From assembly GCA_001953115.1 (NCBI GenBank), contig LSSL01000103.1:1-56604 (forward strand): a DNA stretch of 56,604 bases, given 5' to 3'. The position numbers and the translations under genes are program-made. The stretch comes from Smittium mucronatum (Eukaryota; Kickxellomycota; Harpellomycetes; Harpellales; Legeriomycetaceae). The notes under the pieces are model-generated. The model saw only the letters and a program-made list of their open reading frames with translations, had not been told where the DNA came from and did no database searches. How positions within the stretch are numbered: position 1 is the stretch's first letter; every line of letters begins with the position of its first letter. Of the stretch, positions 25,501 through 37,139 are shown in pieces.

Positions 25501-26909
25501 CAAGTTTAGAGTACCGAGATAAGTTTTTATAATCAGGGTTAAGGGATATCCAAATCATGTGTTTGAAGACTTGAAAGAAGCTAACATTGACGTCCTTTGT
25601 TGGAGGTGGGGCATCAGCATCAAATTCATCGATGAAATCCAAGTCTTCAAAATCAGTTTTGCTTTGCTGCAAGACATTACTGAGAACAATGATTTGGGAA
25701 TTGCCAAAAGTGATAGCAACAAGCTTGAATAAATAGATACAAGGAAAGCAAAGGCCGATTGGATATACTAAGAGAGATAATCTGTAAAAAAACAGCTCCA
25801 GACTGTAATCTAAATGAGACCTTGAGTTGACAATCAAGTAGACTAAGCCATGTATAAAAATAACGGCTAGAAGTGTAGGGACAAAGTAATAGAAAACTGT
25901 TCTATTGATGGCAACGAAATGGTTTTCAAAAACAGAGTTTTTAGAATGGTTTTTGCTTTTATAGATTAAATCCAAGTGATGTTCTAGTGGAGTATCGAGG
26001 GCTATGAATATAGGTTTTATGTAATCAGAAATTTCCAAAGAATCTTTGTTGAAGCTGTTTTTATGGTAGGAGTATAGATTATCGAGTAATAGTTTTTGAC
26101 CAGTATTTAGTCTGTAGCCAGAGTTAATAGGATTGGATATTTTGTGCAAATACTGAACATTACAAGGAGAGAGACTTTTGTTTTGTAGTTGTATAATATC
26201 ATTCTTTGAAATCAAAAGTGTGGGTAAGGCAACCCATTTACCATCTCTGAGTACATTGTAGACATTAACGGTGGGTATTTGAGGAAGATTAAATTTGGGG
26301 TAATTGTTGTCCCATAAGGAGAAGGCGATTTTGACTTGTTCTAGCCTGCAAGAAATTTCAAGATCTTTCCTTTTTGAATCGTATATTAGTAAAATGGTTG
26401 TGAGGATTGTTCCCAGAAAGACGATTATGAGACCTAAAAGACTTTCCACATTGGCTTTATTGAAGCTATAATTTTTGGCTCGAAGGACAATAAAAAGAAC
26501 GAGCAATAAAAGACCAGAAAGTATAGAAAGAGAAAGGATTATGGAAATTTCGCGTGTGAAAACTAAAAAATGATATGATAAAATAAAGCTAATTTTAATA
26601 AAAGTAAATGAAAAATAAATAATGAATGAAGCTAAATATATATCAAGAAAAAGCGATAATAACCTCGGGATTTTTCGAAATTGGTACTGGCATGATATTT
26701 TTCCAAAATCGAAATGATGTTCCTAATAAAAAGTTGAATTTGAATTTGAAACGATAGAAAAGATTATAAATAGATTGGAAGTATATAATAGAGAAATATT
26801 TTGAGGAAGGCGAAGAAGATTACCCTTTAGCCTGCTCAGTCGAATTTCCAAGTTGAGATGATTTTAGTATTTCGTCAGAAGACTTTTCAGTAAAATTTAA
26901 TCTAGACAT
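22527..26909 (-). CDS. TMEM94/ERMA-like P-type ATPase-related membrane protein, 5 exons
   Basis: Exons are 26824-26909, 26664-26722, 24592-26562, 24223-24530 and 22527-24143, giving about 1,346 residues, close to animal TMEM94. The start ATG is at 26909 (MSRLNFTEKSSDEILK). Paired N-terminal membrane segments are followed by a large cytosolic part with CSIDQEGTIS at about residue 413-422. This sits where P-type ATPases have DKTGT; the Asp is kept and the rest is altered, as in the TMEM94 family. Later motifs are SMWTGSDISEL, DDQIFLGLVTF, GIRFVYFSKEN, FAERLGLETDWNTC, DIPLQVSLFAECTSSTT and SFAVDPLCHQ, which match the hinge/haloacid-dehalogenase part of TMEM94. About six to seven hydrophobic segments close the protein. 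TMEM94 is described in animals as an ER magnesium transporter; location and transport here are inferred. It diverges head to head from BolA1. Confidence 0.88.
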
Positions 26910-28071
26910 TGCACAGCTGGATATGTTCCACTATTTTAGCGTTATTAAATTTCTAATTAAACTGAAAATCCCATTCAGCGGCCAAATGGGGAAAACATGC
27001 CACTCTATCAAGACCCAATTAAAGACAAGTCTCATCAAACTTTATTGAAAACGCAGTGAATAATATCTCCGTCTAAACATACACACCATCTTCAAACCTT
27101 TGAGGTCAGTTAGCTAAATATTGGCGACATTTTGCAACCAATAGACATACTCAATTTAATTATACAGGTATTAGCCGTAGTATTTTACGGAGATTTGGTT
27201 TTAGCCAAACCTGGTTAATTTTCAACAAATAAACTGAGCCAGGGCTACTAAAGCCAAATGCAAAAAAAAATAGCCCAATTATGATCATCTTGATTAAATT
27301 ATCAAAGTAACGAAAGAATTACGTCTCCAATCCGGATTAATTTTGACAAACCAAAAACATTCAGACTCTTCTATTTGCCCACTGGAGCAATTTTATTCTG
27401 TGGATGGAGAAATTAAATCAATTAGTAGGCACCAATTAAATTGTTTACAATTGCTAGTAAATGAAATCAATTTCAATTGACTGATCTGAACGATAATTAT
27501 TAACGCCTCAACCTCATTTTTAAAAGAAATTCTGCATAAAAAAAATAAAAAAAACCTCATTTTTAAAGTCGGAAATATAAATAAAAAAACACTAAAGCAA
27601 ATGGGGTAAAAGGGGTTTTGATTGGAACTGCCATTTGTAGGGCGACTGCCGGCGTGTAGAAAATATTCAAATCACATAATTGGCCCATCGCAAGCAATCC
27701 CTGATTTCATATGATTAATCAGATCTTCAACTTAAGATTCTCCACTTGAATTACCCGAAACTGCCTGGCAGAAAACACCAAGAGATTGTTCGCTGGAACA
27801 ATTTTTCTTATTGGCTATAATCTCACTTATTGGTGATTGCGTGGTCATCTCCAGCAATAGTATCCCAAACTCAGGAAGAGAACGAATTTGCAGAGACTTG
27901 TCCAGAAACAGAAAGAAAAACAACAGCTTCCGGCGATAAAAATCATGCAGCTTATCCAAAAACAGACTTCCTCCCCCCACACCCCAGAATAATTGCTCTC
28001 CACAGATATTTATTTAACATTTTGTTGGATTTTTTTTTTGCTGTTGTAGTGCAAAACAAGTATTTTCATAA
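26910..28071. promoter_or_regulatory. Divergent promoter region between the TMEM94-like gene and BolA1
   Basis: These 1.16 kb separate two genes that start in opposite directions. The region is richer in GC than the desert and contains CCAAT-type sequences (for example GCAACCAATAGACA near 27136). Overlapping 82-codon frames on both strands (27732-27980 and 27830-28078) show no family signature and are probably chance frames. No TATA box can be assigned with confidence. Confidence 0.4.
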
Positions 28072-28836
28072 ATGCTAAGCTCATTCCGCGTTCTAAACCC
28101 CAAATCAGTTTTTGCTATTATTCCCAAAAATCGATTCGTTTCCACTACACACATTCGCAATATGAGCAATACCACTCAAGATCCTGCCAACACCGCATCT
28201 CCCGGTCCTCTCGAGCTTCGTATAAGACAACTCGTAAGTTAGTTGTTTTACTTCGCTTATCAAATTCTCTCTTCAGTCTCTCTCTACCCACCTCTTCTAA
28301 ATTTACTTTGCTTTATTTCTTTTTCTAGATCACCGAAACTTTCCATCCTACCGTTTTGGAAGTGAGAAATGATTCGTATAGTCATAGAGGCCATGCTTCA
28401 ATGAAGGGCGTAACCAGCATCGAAACTCACTTTTCGTACTCACATTTTTTTATAAATTATATTTTCTTATATTCCCTACCTTCCCGCACTCAATATTATT
28501 TCTCATTTTTTCTCACTCTCTCACTTTTCATTTAGTGTCAAAATCGTTTCAGATGCCTTTGAAAATATGGTACCTCTCTCTTTGATTTTTAGCTATAATT
28601 TATGTCCCCTGGTTTTTTATTAATGATTCTTCAACTTACAAATGATTTTTCATGTTTTTCCATTATCTATTTTATAAAAAAAACGAATTTAGCGGCAATT
28701 GCAGAGACAACGAATGGTTTTCGATCTTTTCAAGAACGAACTCGAAACTCCTGGAATGCTACATGCCCTTTCTTTAGTAACTAGAACAAACGAAGAAGAA
28801 TTTAAAAAAAATACCTCGACTACCCAACAAAATTAA
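28072..28836 (+). CDS. BolA1-type Fe-S cluster assembly factor with probable mitochondrial presequence, 4 exons
   Basis: Exons are 28072-28233, 28329-28435, 28536-28569 and 28693-28836, about 148 residues in one frame. Conserved BolA blocks are ITETFHPTVLEVRNDSY, SHRGHASMKGVTSIETHF, VKIVSDAFENM, RQRMVFDLF and LHALSLVTRT. The invariant C-terminal His (HAL), which helps bind a [2Fe-2S] cluster with monothiol glutaredoxin in known BolA proteins, is present. The first 30 residues (MLSSFRVLNPKSVFAIIPKN, then RFVSTTHIRN) lack acidic residues and contain Arg/Lys and hydroxylated residues, as in a mitochondrial presequence. A second Met at codon 31 (28162) begins the conserved core and could give a cytosolic form. 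The exon 4 acceptor could also be 28704, which would drop four residues. The stop is only 20 bp from the BUB1 stop on the other strand. Confidence 0.9.
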
Positions 28837-28839
28837 CTC

Positions 28840-28845
28840 TTTATT
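28840..28845 (-). terminator. Putative BUB1 polyadenylation signal AATAAA
   Basis: On the minus strand AATAAA begins about 12 bases after the BUB1 stop codon. Cleavage the usual 10-30 bases downstream would fall within the last codons of BolA1 on the opposite strand, so the two mRNAs would overlap. Confidence 0.45.
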
Positions 28846-28856
28846 ATAGTATTTCT

Positions 28857-31800
28857 TTATTTGGTTAATACAAATAGTTTTTTTACCAACTGTAAATACC
28901 CCTTCTCCAAATCATATCTTTTACTTTGCAAAATCTCCCCTATATTCTTTTCAATATCACTCAACAAACCTCTAATTTGAGGTTCTATTCTTTCTAAAAC
29001 ACAGTCTCTCCAAACCTCTCCCGAATTATATACATAGTATTCCTTATCTGAATAGTTTTCTCCCGTTTCTATATCAATAACTCCTGTAAATGCTTTTGTT
29101 TCTTCATCTTTTGGTTTATATAATGATGGGCTAGGTATTCCTGATAGGCATAATTCAAATAGTCTCATCCATAATTCTACGTTCCAATATCTTCTAAATG
29201 GTCTTGACTCCTGAATCACTACATGTTTTATTCCATTTATACCTTCCGACTCCATTGGACCAGTAGTAGCCATTCTAGTCCCAAATAACAGTAGATGTGC
29301 TACCCTTGCAACCCCCTCCCAATCTGCTTGAGGTGACCAAACCGGAACATCCCCCTTACCCAACTCTCCTTCATCTAAATTCAAATCCAAATTCATAGAC
29401 AATGGAACTGCTCTTAGCAACTGCTTGTTGTGTAAAACTGAAAAGTCGACCGACCTTCCAAAATCTATTACTTTTACTAATGGTGCCCATTCTTTCTCCC
29501 TTCCGAAAAGCAAATGGTTGACCGACTTTGTCAAATCTTGCCTATCCATTTCTACTATCTCCAAATACCTCTTGAAGTCCAACATTATATTCTCCGCTTT
29601 AATGTCCGTATGCACTATCTGAACTGAATGCATACTTAGGACTGATCTGATTATATGAGAAATTAGCAGTAATGCTAAAGGCTCATCAAGTCCATACCCT
29701 GTTCCTCCTTGGCCCATCATAATTGAATTCGACTCGAATCCCAGTTTGGGATCGATTCTATCAAGCCTCATATTTGGTTTATTTCCCATAAGCGCTTTAG
29801 ATCCATTCCACAAATTAACTGCATCAAGTAAAGTTCCGTGATGCAAATATTCAAACTGAGTAATCGACACATCTGGATATTCATAGACTGCTATTGGATC
29901 AATAAATAGCTCCCTCCCCATCCTTAATTCAATGCGGGAACTATTCTCTAGTCTAGACAGCAGCGACTTTGAAATGTAAAATTCCCATGCATTTGCAGGA
30001 AGCTCAGCCTTCAAAACATAAAAAAGGTCTTCATTCTTCCCTTTTGTAGCTAAATAAATCTGCGCGAATCCGCCAATCCCTGCTATCTGCTTCAAATGAA
30101 AGCTAATATTATTTTCTTCATTGCCTAGTTCCAAATGAAAAATTGCACTAGATCGCCCTCGGTTTTTATTTATTAGACTGTCGTGTATCATAGAAATAGT
30201 TTTCGCAATTGGTTTGCAATCAATAAAATCATTATACCCTTCAAATGACTCCACCGGTATTTGAACCTTATCCAGCAAAGTCAGATATACGTTTCTTGCC
30301 ATTGGCCAAAATGGCTCTATGACTTTGTCGATAATATCAAAATCTAAATTCATTTGCGTAAAATCTCGAGTGGTTTCTAATCTATGATCTTCACTTCTTG
30401 TAATATTGTTGGTATTGTTCGATAGAAGATTCGTTCTTGCCTCAGAAGCTATTTTTCCAACATTTTCAATATTTGGGTCGATTATTGAAGTATCATCTTT
30501 AAATACTGTAAACATTGGCGCTTTTTTATTTTTATTTACCAAATTTTCTTCGTTATCTTTTTCACCTGATGTTTTTCCCTTCAACATCATATCATTTTTG
30601 GCTTGAACATCAGAGGAGCTTGATATTCTTATTGTGGAATCTCTAACTTCGTTATCAGAGCTTGAATCGGAACAATCATCACTATCGTAATTTGCATCCA
30701 TATCATTACAATCCATCCCAAAAGGCGCTCTATTGTTATTAGATATCTGCCTCTCATAATCCGCATCTTCAAATCCCGCGTTTAAAAAGTGATCAGAATC
30801 CGAGTCAGAATCATCACTCGATGTATCTAAAGACAAGTTATTACGTGGAAATCTAGGCGTGACTGAAGACGCTCGTATATCATGGTTACTCCTTGGAATT
30901 GACGAAAAATCAGAAAATGAAGTTTTTAACGTGTTCATTTCTTGCGGAGAAGTAGTAAATTGAATATTACTGTCCACTTCAGCATCAAAATATCCCAAGC
31001 TGGAAATCCCCGTAATAGAATCTATAGTCTGAGCACCGGTGATTGTTGGTATTCTCCCTGTCGAATTTCTATAAATATCAGTTTCTGGATTTTCCAAACC
31101 ACCAAAATTGTCATTTTTAGAGTTGCTATCTACAGAAACTTGCCCTTCGTTTTCATCTACATAAACTTGTATCTTTTGACTTTTATTTCCATGCAGTTTC
31201 TGTTTTTGAATAGAGCCTATTCGGTTGATCTTTCTTGAACTGAGCAAAGAAGATCCTTGATTACCCAAAATAGGCATCTTACTCCTTCTGAAATTTGGAG
31301 TTTCTTCATAACTTTGATTATTTGGAGGCAGGGAGTTCTCTGATTGTATGTTTAGTTTGATTTTTGCTGCAGGCGTTAAACCAAAAGTAGAATCTTTAGG
31401 GGAGCACAATGGAGCAACTGGACCCATAGTAAACTGGTAATCATCATTATCGGCCATAATTTTTGAATTTTTGGAATTCAAATTCGGTCTAGACTCGTCT
31501 ATAATATCTGATTCATCAGAAGAATCGTTGTTCCCTTGCCAAATTTCTAGCATTTGTCTTTGTGCATCAATGGTATTAATTGTCGGAGAAGAAACATGCA
31601 CAGTTTCTCTGGGCGAGGTAATTTTAAATGATGAATTGGAATGTCCGCTATTCTTAGAAATCTGGTTCAGTCTTATCGTAGTATCGGTGTCGAAAGCAGT
31701 AACCGCCTCTATTCTTGCAGCAGACTTCCTTGAGCTAATAACTTCTGATAAAATTAAGTCTTCATTATTCTGTTTTTTGGGTGTTTCAGATTTGTTTTGC

Positions 31801-33510
31801 ATTTTTTGGAACGAGTATTTTGGATCTTTAGCTCTAACCTCTTCTATTGATAGCTCTGGCAATAATGGGCCTACGCTTTCAATGTTATCAAAATCCACTA
31901 ATCCTACATGTTTTGGGAAAATCAAACGAAGGTCCATGTAGTTTCTTTCAATCTTGGGTTTGATATTTGTCGAGGTCATAGTGGGCGTTTTCTTTGAAAT
32001 TTGACCTGTGCTTTTGAAATCATCCAATCCCAACTGACTTTTTTGCTCAACTTGGTTGTTAAGTTTTATTAGATTCGAAGTGGCATCTGTATCATTTTCG
32101 GAATTAATATCTTCCTTTGAAATCAGCTTGGTGGTACTACTGATTCCCGAAATCGATTTTGTTTCTAAAATAGAATTCTTTTCATTATCGTTGCGGTTCT
32201 TAGGTCCTGTTTTCAATTCAATTTCGTCGGGCTAAAAGAAACAATATAACGAGAATTTTTTTTTAGTAATTCTTGAATATATCTGTAATAATTAAAAAGA
32301 TAATTTTGACTTCTTGCCTCGTAATATACGGAAAAAGATTTTTCTTTTAACTGAGGACGGCTAAAAGAGCTAAGATTGTGTGATTCTGAGAATGGGATTT
32401 CATTATTCTGGGGGAGTTTTTGACCTTTCCACCTACTTGCCTCTGAAACATTTTCTTTTTTTCTAGTTGCATAGGTTCCGATATCGGGCCATTTTTGAGA
32501 ATCTAGATACACTTTTTGCTTACTATCAGGATTTTGGGATTCTGAGTCTTCAAAGACTCTAATTTTCCCACTAGAATCCGGGATATTTGCTCTAGATATA
32601 TTTGAAATGTTGCTAACTGCATTAGATTGAATTGAAGTCGAATCATTAGAATTCATCTTTACACCCAACATTCTACGCCTACTCCCGGGCTCTCTGGAAA
32701 CGGATTGTTCTCTATGGTCGGCATTTAAATGAGATTCGGTGTCAATGGATCCATTTGAAAGTTGATCTTTGGTGAATTCTACCAGCCTTTTTTGAAATGA
32801 AACGTATTTTTTTTTCAACCTTTCTAAGGGTTGGGCATTCCTTTCTATTCCTATTTTATAAACTTCATCTGCACGTGGGAACCTATAAAATAGAATTTAG
32901 GAGTATTAGTGTGGTATAAAAAATAGAAAAAGAGAGAAATGCTGCTGGAATATTACTTCCTAAGATATTCAAGCGTTTTCGCATACTCCTCGTAGAAAAG
33001 TGAAATTGAATATCCTATATTATTAGCTAGAAGGAATTGAAACACATCTTCTTGGGACTGAGGAAGTAATTCGATGTAATATAGCCATAGCTTTAAATAT
33101 CTAATATCATTTCTGTAACGTTCCTGAGATTTAAAAATTCTTAAGGCTGTGTCCAGAATTCCAATCACTGTGCCATTTCCTTTAAAGGAAGTCCTAACCT
33201 CTAGGGTCCAACATACATAATTATAATACACTTCTATTGGATCGTCTGAATCCTCAATTTTTAAATTCTTTATCTGATTTAAGAAACGCTGCTCTTCTTG
33301 TTTTATCCAATTTTGAGCTGTGTCCTTAGAATCTGAATTTGGATCAGTGATTAGTCCTTCTTTTTGGCTTAATCCTTTATCATCTTTTTCTTTCCCTAAG
33401 ACATCTGAACCATAAATTCTAGAAAGCATTTTTGCCGATCTGCCCCTTTTAAGCGGTTGTATATTTTCTTTTTGGTGTTCAAAATCTTCTAAACTGGCTA
33501 TATTTTCCAT
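28857..33510 (-). CDS. BUB1: BUB1/Mad3 (MadBub) spindle-checkpoint kinase, 3 exons
   Basis: Exons are 32957-33510, 32330-32882 and 28857-32231, about 1,493 residues. Features in order are a KEN box at residues 14-16 (HQKENIQPLKRG), a Mad3/BUB1 TPR region to about residue 220 (IKQEEQRFLNQI, KLWLYYIELL, ADEVYKIGIERNAQPLERL), an ABBA-like KIRVFEDSES, and a second KEN near 327 followed by Trp-x-Gly-x-Lys-Leu-Pro-Gln. A GLEBS/Bub3-binding motif near 585-601 (PTINTIDAQRQMLEI), further ABBA-like motifs (IQVYVDENEG; MFTVFKDD) and a C-terminal kinase domain follow. The kinase keeps GIGGFAQIYLA, VLKAELPANAWEFY, HTDIKAENIML (Asp near 1245) and IDFGRSVD, so it should be active. Two KEN boxes together with a full kinase make it an undivided MadBub rather than a specialised Bub1 or Mad3. 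It acts at kinetochores and on Cdc20-APC/C in known systems. Confidence 0.95.
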
Positions 33511-33965
33511 TATTTTGGCATTATATTTCAGATATTTTGCGAATGAAGTATTAAGTCGATATATTTAAGCTTAAAAAAAAACTAACGTGGTACCAACTTT
33601 ATTACCTATCCATTGATTTTACTTTATCTACATGCTGAATTATGTAGTAAACAATACTCGCCAATAATATGGCTGTATTTTTTAAATTTATTATGCAGCA
33701 TCCTGGCATTTATTGGTCAGTTTTATGGCTTCATCTTCTCTTCTCTCGTAATTAAATTTGTATATCGTTGATTTGCTCCATAGGGTCAGTGACCAGATAG
33801 AATGGAAATGCTTAAGCAGAGAGTAGATGATTCGAAGGGGGAAGGAGAGGAGGAAAAGGTCTAGAGATTTCTGTAACTTGTTCGATTATAATATTATTTA
33901 TTCTTTTTAGGAGAGACGGTACAAAAATGGCTATAGCTTTCAGTTCAATTTTACTACTAGATTCA
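33511..33965. other. Region upstream of BUB1 abutting the DIRS element
   Basis: This region contains the BUB1 promoter on the minus strand. On the plus strand there is a possible small spliced frame beginning at 33669, reported separately with low confidence. The DIRS right end begins near 33966. Confidence 0.5.
33669..33965 (+). pseudogene. Possible small spliced gene cut off by the DIRS insertion
   Basis: A plus-strand frame opens at ATG 33669 (MAVFFKFIMQHPGIYWSVLW) to a GT donor at 33748. It can continue after an AG at 33796 (HRMEMLKQRVDDSKGEGEEE), and again after a TTTTTAG near 33910 (ERRYKNGYSFQFNFTT), until the DIRS terminus. The implied first intron is only 49 bp, shorter than others here. 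The protein family is not recognised. It could be a real gene that lost its 3' end to the transposon, or chance. I rate it weak. Confidence 0.22.
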
Positions 33966-34173
33966 TAATACTGTTAGAATTGATCGAGCTCTAAGAGCGA
34001 AGATTAATTCAAATTATATGAGAGGAGGCATATTAAGTGTTACTATCTTATTGGATAATATTAAACGAAAACTACAAGCCAATAAAATCTAGTAAATAAA
34101 ATGCACTAAATTTTTTTAATGAATATAGTGTAAAGTGCGTATTTGTGATATCCTTATCATCTTTCAGCAAAGG
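33966..34173 (-). repeat. DIRS right inverted terminal repeat
   Basis: Bases 34024-34173 are nearly identical to the reverse complement of 38011-38157. For example TTTACTAGATTTTATTGGCT and GATGATAAGGATATCACA occur in both in opposite orientation. The outermost 60 bases (33966-34023) are specific to this end and pair only with the internal complementary region. Confidence 0.9.
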
Positions 34174-34197
34174 TAAATGGGAACGGGTGAGTGTGAC

Positions 34198-34292
34198 TTA
34201 ATATGTCTCCTTTCCTCATATAATTTGAAATAATCTTCGCTCTTAGAACTCGATCAATTCTAACATTATAATTCGGAGGAGATACATATTAA
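34198..34292. repeat. DIRS internal complementary region (ICR)
   Basis: Bases 34198-34262 are the reverse complement of the outer right end (33970-34035), including ATCTTCGCTCTTAGA against its complement. Bases 34263-34292 match, in inverted orientation, the left terminus (38145-38167). The ICR therefore reads as a joined copy of both termini, as expected if replication passes through a circle. Confidence 0.85.
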
Positions 34293-34339
34293 CTTACTCC
34301 AAAGGTAAAATAGACTCTGTCAAGTTTCCTTTGGAACTT

Positions 34340-35690
34340 CATGAGAGTATATAATACGAGTCAAACATGGATTAGTTTGGCCAAAAGGCGTGTGTGACTA
34401 TGTCATCAGCTGATATCCCAGCAGAGGAAGCAAGTGTTGCTCCAATCGCACGTGCTTTCGTTATTGGAGTGTTCGGTGGGGGTCATATAAGACCTGATAA
34501 TGTGTGTGTAAATCGTTTTATACTATCCACTGTTAGCGGCTTAGAGTGATCCTTTAGATATCTCAGCAGTCGGTTGGCTGTATGGGAGCTGTTATTCGTG
34601 TGAGGGCTTGGTCACGGATTTTTAGCGATTCTGAGTTTGTAAACCTCATATGTGGACACTGGGTACATAATCGGATCAGAATGGCTGGATATCTGACACG
34701 GATGAATAATCGAGCGTCCATTGGCTTTTCTTTGGGTGCCACTATCACCAACTTTAGCGTACCACGATAAATAACTGTCCTTGAATCGTCTATCCGATAA
34801 ATGTCTGATGCGCGAAGGAATCCGGTTACAGCTAGTAACCAACAGAGTTTTGATGTGAGATCCTTGTTATTCAGTTTTTCAGTAGGTAACCAGTCTCTGA
34901 TTTGGGTTATTACTAGGGTGATTTCAATTGAAGGCCTAACGAACGAAGTTAATGAAACATCTTCTAGAGCTCCAAAGATATCCTTAAATATTTGAACATT
35001 CTCCTATTTTTCTGGATTTTCCAAGAGCATCAATATTGCGGACTTTTATGCCCGAAATGTAACGACCTTTAGTTTCCCATCCTTGTAAACTTCTACGAGA
35101 CAGTTTACTATCTGCGGTTTGGATATGGTTGATGTTATATTCTTGCAGGTTCTCCGGTCTAAAAATTGCTGTTACACATGATATTATGGGGATCGACTTT
35201 TGATAAATCGTTCGTTGGAAACGGCAATGTTAATGGGAAGATCAGAGAGACCTTGCGTTTGGAGGGCGCACAGCTGATCCTCCATTCCATTAGACTTCAA
35301 CTCTTTTTCTCTGTGAGCGGCTATTTTCTGCTTTTGGGGTCGGGTACCATCGTCGTTGCCTGTAATAGCAGTGGCTGGCTCACTGAAACCTCTTTGAGAT
35401 CTGGAAACCAAATCGCTGGCTTACACAGTGGGGCTATGAAAGTCAGAGTTAACCTCTCTCTCCTGACCTTCCAGACTACCTGGGATATAAGTTTCCAAGG
35501 CGGGCAAGCGTAAGGGTTCCGCAATTTGGACCAACTGAAGGCTAGAGAATTCACTCCCTGTGCGTTGTTTTCTGGGAACCAGCTCTAGTATGCCTCCGCT
35601 TTCTTTTTTCGTCGCGAGACAAACATATCCACGTCGTGGGTCCCAAATAGGTAATCCAGAATCCATATGATTTCTTTTGATATCGACCAT
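34340..35690 (-). pseudogene. DIRS tyrosine recombinase (YR), broken
   Basis: Recognisable blocks read in successive minus-strand frames. WLLAVTGFLRASDIYRIDDS gives the first catalytic Arg region. KDSYLSWYAKVG follows, then ARAIGATLASSAGISADDIV with THAFWPN, and SMFDSYYILS with the catalytic Tyr. Stops interrupt the frame, for example TAA between HAFWPN and SMFDSYY, and frames change near 34600. The order and motifs match the DIRS YR rather than bacterial or Crypton recombinases. Confidence 0.85.
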
Positions 35691-35699
35691 TCTGTTTAG

Positions 35700-36960
35700 G
35701 CAGTAAGTATGCTCGGTGCGTCCGCTGGGTTCAGGATGGACAGTACGTATGTAACTTGAGGTCTATTGTTATTGGGTAGACAATGTGTCCAAATTAGTTC
35801 CGATATTTCTAGCAATTTGGCCGATACTGTGCCTCCAAATTTACTGAAGTGGGCCAGAGAGGTTGTATTGTCGGATTAAATCAGTACTGATTTCCCTAAA
35901 ACTTTCCTTAGTTGCAAGGCGTATAATATTGTTAAGAGCTCCTTGGCATTCATATTCATCAATTCCTCTGAGGGACTCCATATTCCAGTTATAATTTGGT
36001 TCCAATCACTAACCCACATTCCTTGTCGCTGGAGTCCGTAAATATATCTAATTCCGTAGACTCCGGAAGGAACGACATCTCATTCCATATCTTTATTTGG
36101 TCCATCCAGAATTCTGAATTCTGTATTGCTGGACACGTTAAGATTACAGTTGTTTTCCAACATCTCGACCTCGCCAGACAATAGTTCTTCAGCTCTAGGA
36201 GCCTCCTCAACATTAGGCGATCGGGTAACAGTGCAACTGAAATTGCTTGAGCCTTCCCTATGAAGCTCTGCAGTCTCTTATGAGTTACCTTCACAGTTTT
36301 CAGAAGCTTGCTGGCTTCCCTACTTAGATTTCCGACCTTGGATGGTGGTACTTTTAACGTCATATTACTTGAGCTTATATGCATCCCTAGATGCAAAATC
36401 GTTTGCGAAACAGAAATTGTCGATTTCCTTGAGTTTTTCTTGTACTCCAATTCCTCTAGCTTGTAGTAAACCTTGTCCGTGTTGGATGAGACACCTCCTT
36501 TGACTCTTCCAGAATAAGGAGATCGTCCAGGTATGCGGAGATCCTGATTCCCTGAAATCGAGCCCATTTCATTATTGGTCATAGCACCTTGGTAAATTAT
36601 TGGGGACTGAGCGATAGTACAAAAGGAAGGACCCGGAACTGGTAAGCCTTTCCATTCCACCAGAATCTGAGGTATTTCTTGATTGAATTGTGGATATGAA
36701 CGTGAATGAAAGAATCTTCCAAACCCAAAGACTTCATGTAATTCTTCATGTGTATCATTCTGCATATGTTGCTAGGGTCTCCATTTTGAAGTTCCTTTCT
36801 TCAAATGAACATTTAGCCTCCTCAGATCTAGAACTGGCTTGAGTCACCCTATCTTCATGGGTATCACAAAGAGATTGCTCTAACAAACTGGGGAACTCGA
36901 TCAAACCTCCTCGATTCCCCTCTTTGCGAGAATTGATGCTACTTCCTCATTGAGAGTCTT
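35700..36960 (-). pseudogene. DIRS reverse transcriptase-RNase H, broken
   Basis: The catalytic YLDD box (SAYLDDLLILEES) is intact at 36522-36533 but lies in a different frame from the flanking sequence. Downstream are LHLGMHISSSNMTLKVPPSK and the DIRS-typical LQSFIGKAQAISVALLPDRL with MLRRLLELK. The RNase H domain follows (ELDIFTDSSDKECGLVIG, NAKELLTILYALQLR, SDNTTSLAHFS), with its first Asp, its Glu and a later Asp visible. Frameshifts and stop codons make it non-functional as it stands. Confidence 0.88.
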
Positions 36961-37139
36961 TTTTGCTTCTGATTTCAGTTTCCGTTTTTGCCAAAGACGG
37001 ATTCGACTTGAGAGATACTGGATCCTTGAATGGAACTCTGAATCCCTTTTTCACTATGTCCCAAATCCAACTGCTGTCCGTTAATCTGGCCCATGCTGCT
37101 TTGAACATAGATAGGTGCTCAACTATAGGAGGGCCCGTT

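Noticed and set aside
27732..28078. Overlapping 82-codon frames on both strands upstream of BolA1
   Set aside because: They overlap each other and the BolA1 presequence region and show no conserved motif.
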